From Setomelanomma holmii (taxonomy: Eukaryota; Ascomycota; Dothideomycetes; Pleosporales; Phaeosphaeriaceae), in the NCBI GenBank assembly GCA_010015745.1, contig ML978237.1, forward strand, positions 87,652 through 151,651: a DNA stretch of 64,000 nucleotides, written 5' to 3'. Below the pieces are notes generated by a model, which was not told the origin of the DNA, ran no database searches, and saw nothing but the letters and a program-made list of their open reading frames with translations. This document shows, in pieces, positions 57,766 to 64,000 of this stretch. A program made the translations under genes and the position numbers. Each line of letters opens with the position of its first letter. Positions within the stretch are counted from its first letter, which is position 1.

Positions 57766-59640
57766 CTTAGAAAGTACGCAGGTAGTATAGGGTTAAGTCT
57801 GACTTTGATGTGTGGTGTCTGATGATAGCGTAAAGTATTAAGGAAGTTCTGTTGTTGTGGCAGCTCTCACAGCCTTCCTAAACAGGCTACCTCGTTAGGC
57901 TACGACACGCGTTACGTTGCACCTCCACCTCTATCTCTACTTCCACCTCTATCTCTACTTCCACCTCCATCTCTACCACTTCCTCTATAACGATACCTCA
58001 CAACAAGCGCGATGTATAGTGCAGCAGTATACATGCAAACCTCTACGCTAAATAACACCGACGATACCTCGCACATCTTAGAGAACTCTGACGATACTTT
58101 TATGTAACTTAACCAACTCCAACAATATTAGGCAGGCTTCTTAGGTGATCGTGCATGGCAATCAGTCTAATAGGCCCCAACCTAGGCTAAAGCCTTACTA
58201 AGTCCACATTGCGTCAAACATCTCAGACTATGTGTTTCAGAGATAGAAACAGCTGTATTGATGTGACAGGAACTTGGCAACTCTTAACACTCAACACGTT
58301 TGAAACTCTAGCTTACAGGGCTGAGCCTATAGAGACGTCTGAGAGAGATTGTAGACAGTTGGTGCCGCTCAGCGTGTTGCGACGCGTTGGTACTTGGTGT
58401 TTTTTTTTGCTATTATAAGTTATGGACTTGATTTTGCCATCATGAAGCATAGACTTAGCTAATGAGCAAGGAGGACTGCTGTGCTCAGAATGGGCTTTGT
58501 CGATCGTCGGTCGGGTGCTATAGTGTAATGGACTTCCAGAGGAACTGCGACCCATCTGTTGTACTATCACTAAAGAAAACTTTAACTCAACGTCCACTTG
58601 AACCTAACCGCACAATGGCAGACTGAAAGGCAAGTTTTAACTGCACAAGAGCCTTACATCAGTTAAGGAACACAAGCAGCGGAGAATAACAATTCAACAA
58701 GTGGACTAAGTTGATCGCCTCAATGTATACTCTGATCTGCACCGCACCTAAAGGTATGCGTCCCATGAGACACTGAGTCGTGGGCGGAAGCGTCAACCCG
58801 AAGGTCAGTCAACACAGTCTTATGGATAAAGTAGGGAGTAGGGACAGGAGGAGAGACTTAGGGAGCTGGAGGGGAGCTCTTTATTGGTTTTGGTGTACCA
58901 TCAAAGGTGGTGTCGGTGTTGGGGACAGGGGATCAAGCCTTTATATAGTTAGCAGGGTGAAGCTGAACAGTGAGTTGTGAGACGTACAGTATATTCTATT
59001 GTCTTCTCTATCTGACTATCTGACAATCTGCTAGGCTAATAGGAGACGTCGGAAGAGCTTAGCGCGTGTAGTGAGAGTGAACAATGAGGTGCAGAAGGAC
59101 TTGTGAAGTTGTGATTTGTAATACTAATCTAACCACTGAGCGATGCGCCTAGGTAAACGTTGTCAGGCAATCAGGGAGGATCTCATGATATGTGACATCA
59201 GGTGTTGAGCAAGGATATGGATGACGCGCAGCCGCCATCATCCCTACCAACTACCCCTATTGCGTTTCATCAATATCAAACCAATCCAAGTCAATAGAGG
59301 CGCAATTAGTAGCCTCTGATCTACTCTATTACCTCGTCTAAGAACATATGAAAAAGGTAGTCTCATCGTTGAACGTTGAAGCAGTGATGTTAGGTACTCT
59401 GCCTGTAGCTACTACAGCACTTACAGCATCAATTCTGTCAATTAAATTAATCAATCCTAGAGCTCAGAATTGATTTGATTTGGATAATTGAGAGATAGGA
59501 TTTGGGCTTGATTGATTTGGGAAGAAGAGGTAAAAGTGGGTCAAATCAATCAAAACAAATCAGGAGGCTTGATTGTTGACAAGTCTGTACGCAGGTGGTG
59601 TTAGATCGCCTTGAAGTGCGGCTGCGCACCCCACCAGCAC
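57766..59640. other. Repeat-derived intergenic sequence, no gene recognised
   Basis: About 1.9 kb. It includes an 18-bp tandem at 57925-57978 and a TTGATT/AATCAA-rich AT block around 59440-59580 that resembles the one at about 54115-54250 and may be a hAT subterminal region. No credible ORF. Confidence 0.45.
57925..57978. repeat. 18-bp tandem repeat, three copies
   Basis: Units CCACCTCTATCTCTACTT at 57925-57942 and 57943-57960 are identical; the third (57961-57978) has three changes. It is a pyrimidine-rich minisatellite upstream of the hAT remnant. Confidence 0.9.
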
Positions 59641-60152
59641 CCCCACTACAGGAGACGCCATGGCAATCAAAGACAGCAAGCAATACGCACGAGTTTGGAT
59701 CTCAGTCAAAGCTTATAAGTAATTCCTTCACTCGATTGCCAGTTACAGCTTAGGCTGGCTTCTGTCAGCTTATTAAAGGTGGTGAACTGATGCTGCACCA
59801 AAACGCGCTCCAAGCTGCTCGTTTTACTGAGCTTGAAGAGCAATTGGCAGCAATAACTAAGAGAAAATCGCGTAAACGCAAGCGGATCCAGCAAGGTGGT
59901 ACAATAGAGTATGGTGAGGCAGCATCTCAGGTAGCTGCTGAGGCGTCTATAGCAGCTCAGCCAGCGAAGAAGGCTCGTAGTAGTGGTGATCAAGAAAGAG
60001 CCCAACCAGCTCTACGGCGTTGTGGGAACTGCGGAGAGACTAGGCACAACACTCGCATGTGCAAAAAGGATACAGAGATATATTCTGAATCTAATGTGAG
60101 CACGACATATATAGGCTCCTTGTTTGATAGCGATGAAATTGAAGATCTGTAG
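59640..60152 (+). mobile_element. pogo/Fot1-type transposase C-terminal fragment with zinc knuckle
   Basis: The plus-strand ORF (59790-60152) reads a coiled basic segment (KRKSRKRKRIQQGGTIEYGE) and ends in a CCHC-type knuckle, CGNCGETRHNTRMC. The same layout (HRKSRKRKRIQAEGTLTAEE, then a CCHC-like block) ends the transposase of the element at 60771-62643, so this is a relic of a related element. There is no N-terminal or catalytic part. Confidence 0.75.
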
Positions 60153-60770
60153 CATAGGTTAGTCGTGCCAAGGAAAACTGACCAGCTCGATGGTGGAATA
60201 CGTTATACAATGTTCTCACCCAATACTGTAAGTTGGTACCTGAGCCTATTATACACCTAAAACTTTACTATAGCCCCTGCTCATACTCATCTAGAATCAA
60301 AGTATCGTTGGAAGCATACGACAATTCTGTATTGAAATCGAGAACAGGTTTGATTAGCGAATGAAATCTTTTAGAGCAGTATTGAGGGCTGCTCGGGTGA
60401 CTGGGGAGTCTTAGATCTAGGCGTTATTATCTTACGACTGAAGTAGTATTAGAGATATGCTGTGCCATAATAGAAGCTTCCAACTGTATCGTGGCGTCTG
60501 AGGGGCACAGCTCAACAGGTTTCAGAAGCGTGAGAACAGCAGTTGTATGGTGCGTTGTCAGCCACTCGATCAACATTATCAGAGGAGGCAGGCCCTCGGC
60601 TAAACTCCGGGGCCGACAGCATGATTACAGCATGCCACAACACAATATTATTACGATACGATTATCTAATCCAGACTATCTAAATTACTGTGCGTCGAAG
60701 TTAGCTTTCTACCGAAGATGAGAGTTCAAGATAAGAAAGCCACAGAGTATCTGGAAAGTGGAGAAGCATA
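60153..60770. other. Short stretch between two transposon relics, nothing recognised
   Basis: About 600 bases without a gene; the 76-codon ORF at 60491 has no features. Probably eroded repeat. Confidence 0.5.
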
Positions 60771-62643
60771 ACGTACCCCACGGGCGAGTGGCTCACTCTG
60801 CCAAGCCCCCACCAAAATCTACTGTCCTATACAGTACAAAACGCATCTCTACAGTTCTCTACAGTTCTCTACAGTACTGTACAGTGCTGCACAGTAGAGT
60901 ATATTAATCAGATACCATTTCTTCTACTTGCTTACATGTGCGCGAGTTGTGCCCAGCCTCGCTGCAGCATCCACAGCACCTTTGAGTCAGCTCACTGCCC
61001 CCAGTGCGCGCGCTCTTCTTTGCCTTCTTCCCATCACTACGCGCTGCAAACTCCTCTAAGGTAGTTAAGCGCACACCCTCCTCAGCTGTTAGGGTCCCCT
61101 CTGCCTGTATACGCTTTCTCTTGCGTGATTTACGGTGTGAGGCAGCCTTGTTAGCTGCTTGGAGCTGCTTGACTTGGTCGCGCATCAACACCAAGGAATG
61201 CGCCATTATCTCAGCGCCTTTGGTAAGCTGATCAAGAGTCAACAATCGAAGTAGGTGAGCTATCTGCATGCCTCTGAATCCTCTCTCGAATTAGCTTCGA
61301 TTACGACCCAAATTCTAGAGTATTGCTTAGAGTTCTTGACTCCCAAGGAGCATCGTCAACAGTAGGTGGTGTGGGCGTACAGAGGCGGGCGTCCATCTTC
61401 GATACCACCGCCTCTGAGTCAAGTGGAACTGAGCCAGCACCTCAAAAGCCTCCCTGGATATTGCTTTTAGTGATTGAGTCCTTGAAAGCAGCAATAAAGC
61501 AGGGCAAGAACTCAAGTTTATTGATGTGGTTGATCTTGCTGCACATCAGGTTCTCAGCTTGGCGGCCATATGCCTTCTTCAACAGCAAGAAACAACCCAC
61601 GTCAAGAGGCTGCAGGAGGTGTGACGAGTGAGGAGGCATGCAGAGAGTGATGATCTTGTTCTCCTTACAGTACTGCTAGAAATCAAGCAAGTTGTGGCTC
61701 TTGTGGCCGTCGATAATGAGCACACGTACTGTACCAACAGTACGTTTTTTGTATGCGCGTCAAAGTGCTTCAACCACTGCAGGCCAAGCGCATTTGTTGT
61801 CCAGCCGTTCTCAGAGACCCCAATAACCCAATCGCCAGGTAGATCAGGCTCCTGGTACCAGGCGGAGAGGTGGTTCTTGCCCTGGAAGATGACAAAGGGC
61901 GGGATTCCCCACCCAGTCGCGCTGATACCCTGGATCACTGTAGTCCATTCTTGATTACCCTGCTGTACTGTCTTCGGCTGTCCTCGACGCTCAGAGCCTG
62001 TGACTACTGCTCCAGTCGATATCATGCCCATCATGAAGCCAGACTTGTCAAAGTTGTAGGTATCCTCATCAAGGATACTGTGCTTGGCCTTTGTATTCTC
62101 TACAAGTCGGAACTAGTTTTGTAAGCCTTGGGATCCTCGCAGAGAGCTCTTTTGTAGTCATACTTGCGATTGAACTTCACTTGGAGCTCAGGACAACGTT
62201 TAGCGAAGGTTCTAGCCCAGTTAACACCCACTGACTGTTGGCCATGCTCCTTGCGCAGTAGATCAGCCATATTCTTCACAGCAGGAAGCCGGGGCGGAAA
62301 TCCTTGCGCGTCAAGATCAAGTATATACTGAATAATCACCTCCTCTTCAGTTGAACGAAGATTTGCTGAATTAGGCGCGCAATCACGTCGAAACTGCTTC
62401 CCAGCAAGTCGGTTACTGATAGACTTTTGAGAGACGTTGTAGATAGCTGCAGCGCGTCGTTGAGAGAAATTCGCGTCTTGTTTAATAGCTAGAAGCGTAA
62501 GCTGTAATCAAGCCTTCTTTGAAGCCAGTAGATCGTTGTGTGGTTGAGTTATCGCGCTCATACTGTGTAGGACAGTAGATTTTGGCGGGTGCTTGGCAGT
62601 GTGAGCCACTCGCCCGTGTGAGCCACTCGTCCGTGGGGTACGT
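60771..62643 (-). mobile_element. pogo/Fot1-type DNA transposon with expanded terminal repeat
   Basis: The two ends agree as inverted repeats. Left begins ACGTACCCCACGGGCGAGTG. The right, complemented, begins ACGTACCCCACGGACGAGTG. Both then lead into TGCCAAGC and CCAAAATCTACTGTCCTA. TA dinucleotides flank both sides (60769-60770 and 62644-62645). The right repeat carries an extra copy of a GTGAGCCACTCG unit absent on the left. Internal to the left repeat lies an array of CTACAGT/CTGTACAG motifs (about 60855-60900). A degenerate transposase gene lies on the minus strand. Length 1873 bp. Confidence 0.92.
60904..62561 (-). pseudogene. pogo/Fot1-type transposase with zinc-knuckle tail, broken
   Basis: The minus strand, from MSAITQPHNDLLASKK (62561), gives an HTH region (AAAIYNVSQKSISNRLAGK), a CENP-B-like HTH (GVNWARTFAKRCPEL), DDE residues (YNFDKSGFMMG; LIIDGHKSHN; LLQPLDVGCF), and a C-terminal knuckle CCGCCSEAGHNSRTC. 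A TGA follows the 18th codon (near 62507), a TAG lies near 62115, more stops occur near 61675 and in the tail, and a 1-nt frameshift lies in an A-run near 61750. It is inactive. The coding region lies on the minus strand of the element. Confidence 0.88.
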
Positions 62644-62705
62644 TACTCAAATTTCCTGGATTATATTGTAAAAATTTGATCGAATTCCAATAAGTGATTC
62701 CAATT

Positions 62706-62792
62706 GCATCGGTGGTTTAGTGGTAAAATTAGCCGTTGCCATCTGTCATAGATCAATTCGGCTAGCCCCGGGTTCGATTCCCGGCCGATGCA
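62706..62792 (+). tRNA. tRNA-Gly (anticodon GCC) with a short intron
   Basis: A full cloverleaf can be folded. Acceptor GCATCGG pairs with CCGATGC, with discriminator A. The D-arm is TGGTTTAGTGGTAAAA. The anticodon stem AGCCG/CGGCT closes a TTGCCA...T loop (anticodon GCC) interrupted by an intron of about 16 nt (TCTGTCATAGATCAAT) after position 37. The T-arm is CCGGGTTCGATTCCCGG. The CCA is not encoded, as usual in eukaryotes. It lies 62 bp beyond the right end of the pogo-type element. It is the only complete tRNA seen in this window. Confidence 0.88.
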
Positions 62793-63749
62793 TCATTCTT
62801 TTTGCGTTTGTGGCCGTTTGATGTTTGTCTTCTCGTGGTGTGGGAGGATGCGGGACGATTTTTTGCTCACGTGGATTGCCAGGAATCGCATAGCCGAACT
62901 CATGAGTCCAACCCAAACCTATCACAATCCTCATGCGACCGCAAGAGCTCAATCATGTTCTGGACGTAGGGACAAATAGACCCGGAAATCGCATTGGTGT
63001 CACATCGAGCACGCTCGAACCGCCTTTCGTACGTACGCCTGGCTTCGAAAGAGACTGAGGGCTGCAAGTACAGTCACGGTGGGGAACACACTGGCAGGAG
63101 AAGGACAAATTTGAGTTTTCTCTCATCATAATTGAATAGAGTGCATCGAATAGAGCTTCCTAGAACGCGGATTCGACTCTCCTTATGTAGAAGTTGGGAT
63201 GACCTGGGTTAGATGGCGACGGCTAAATTTACGACTAAACCACCAATGCTGATTTGGGAACATGTAGAGGTTCGATTCCCGATCAATGTTTTGCTCAATA
63301 CACAGGACGGCGCCAGCACTATAGCTGGACAATGAACGATTGATTGCTAGTATGCTTTACGGATAGTAAGAGCCTCAACTTGGTGTATCTCCTCCCTATT
63401 CATCGCAACACGCCCGTTTCACGGATTTCTTGCTCCCCCGAATCTGACCTGCATCGCGATCACTAATCAACCATCAAACCCAGATTATCGCACCGCATGT
63501 TCCATCTGGCTCAGGACGCTGAAACAATCGGCAATTAAAGTGATCGCCTGCTGACAGCGTGAGAAATAACAAGCCAATAAATCAAATCCTGTATGACCTA
63601 GGCACGGCCCAGATGTACAACGATTGGATCACCTATTGTGTCAATTAGTAAGGAATACACATGATGCCATACTTGCATCCAGCAATGAACGCTCTCAGCT
63701 CAACTTGCGAACGTAATATATAGCAAACCTGGAAGACCTACTTGGATTA
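62793..63749. other. Region with tRNA-Gly-like fragments, no protein gene
   Basis: About 950 bases. At 63229-63249 the sequence TTTACGACTAAACCACCAAT reads as the antisense of a tRNA-Gly 5' half. At 63268-63290 GGTTCGATTCCCGATCAATG resembles the T-arm plus 3' acceptor, in sense orientation. No other gene is seen. Confidence 0.5.
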
Positions 63750-64000
63750 ACGTACTTCACAAGCGAGTCGGTCATACAAGCGAGTCGGTCACTCTGCCAA
63801 GCCCCCACCAAAATCTACTGTCACCTACAGTAGAAATCGCAACCTCACAGTAGAAGGCGGTTCTGTACAGTACTGTACAGTACTCTACATTAATCAGAGA
63901 CTATTTCTGCTTCCTTTTTACACGTGCGCGAGTTGTGCCCTACCTCACTGCAGCGTTTGCAGCGCCTTTGAGTCGGCTCACTGCCTTCAGCACGCGCGCT
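63750..64000 (-). mobile_element. Second copy of the 60771-62643 pogo-type element, left end only
   Basis: The left terminal repeat starts ACGTACTTCACAAGCGAGTC, preceded by a TA at 63748-63749, and shares CTCTGCCAAGCCCCCACC and AAAATCTACTGTC with the full element. The transposase 3' tail (minus strand) follows, with the Cys-rich knuckle region (complement of CACACGTGCGCGAGTTGTGC) at about 63920-64000. It is cut by the window edge. Its terminal repeat carries a duplicated ACAAGCGAGTCGGTCA unit. Confidence 0.87.

Noticed and set aside
1..64000. CRISPR arrays or bacterial operators
   Set aside because: The sequence is eukaryotic; the short tandem repeats are too few and not spacer-separated.

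Overview
The window looks like a chromosomal segment of a filamentous ascomycete (Pezizomycotina, perhaps Dothideomycetes; the class is an inference). The evidence is many short introns of about 45-160 nt with GT..AG ends and CTAAC/CTGAC branch-like sites, plus fungal-only families: Fig1, a DUF1770-like protein, Bni4, HET, a PTH11-like receptor and a QDE-1-type RdRP. There is no bacterial-style operon structure.

Region 1 (1-17.5 kb) is a dense housekeeping block. In order it holds calcineurin B (partial, minus), a DUF1770-like membrane protein, a Fig1-like protein (minus), a 612-aa protein of unknown function (minus), sphinganine C4-hydroxylase SUR2 (minus), TCTP/TMA19, an RNA-dependent RNA polymerase, SWC5 (minus) and a polytopic membrane protein with a basic AT-hook-like tail. 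Several pairs are divergent with short shared promoters (CNB1/DUF1770, SUR2/TCTP, SWC5/membrane protein).

Region 2 (17.5-31.8 kb) is more accessory. It holds a cytochrome P450, a PTH11/rhodopsin-type receptor gene whose seven-exon structure is kept but which carries two stops and a frameshift, a C2H2 zinc-finger protein, a small membrane ORF, and a run of an NCS2 nucleobase-transporter relative, an AtzA/MTA-deaminase-like amidohydrolase and a PhyH-type dioxygenase. The last three may form a small catabolic cluster.

Region 3 (31.8-44.1 kb) begins with about 4.5 kb without a recognisable gene, then BNI4, ribosomal protein eS25, a cytochrome b5/MAPR-like protein and the Rag GTPase GTR2.

Region 4 (about 45.7-64 kb) is a repeat-rich graveyard. 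It holds a Tc1/mariner-like element, a broken HET gene, a broken gene of unknown function, a TIR-bounded pogo/Fot1-type element, two hAT remnants, a 5'-truncated glutamine-amidotransferase pseudogene, a pogo-type C-terminal fragment, a second pogo-type family with expanded terminal repeats and a second copy cut by the right edge, one intron-containing tRNA-Gly gene and tRNA-Gly fragments. Many premature stops could come from C-to-T changes (CAG/CAA to TAG/TAA, CGA to TGA), as expected after RIP, but this is inference without an intact copy to compare. The boundary between gene-rich and repeat-rich compartments lies near 45.7 kb.
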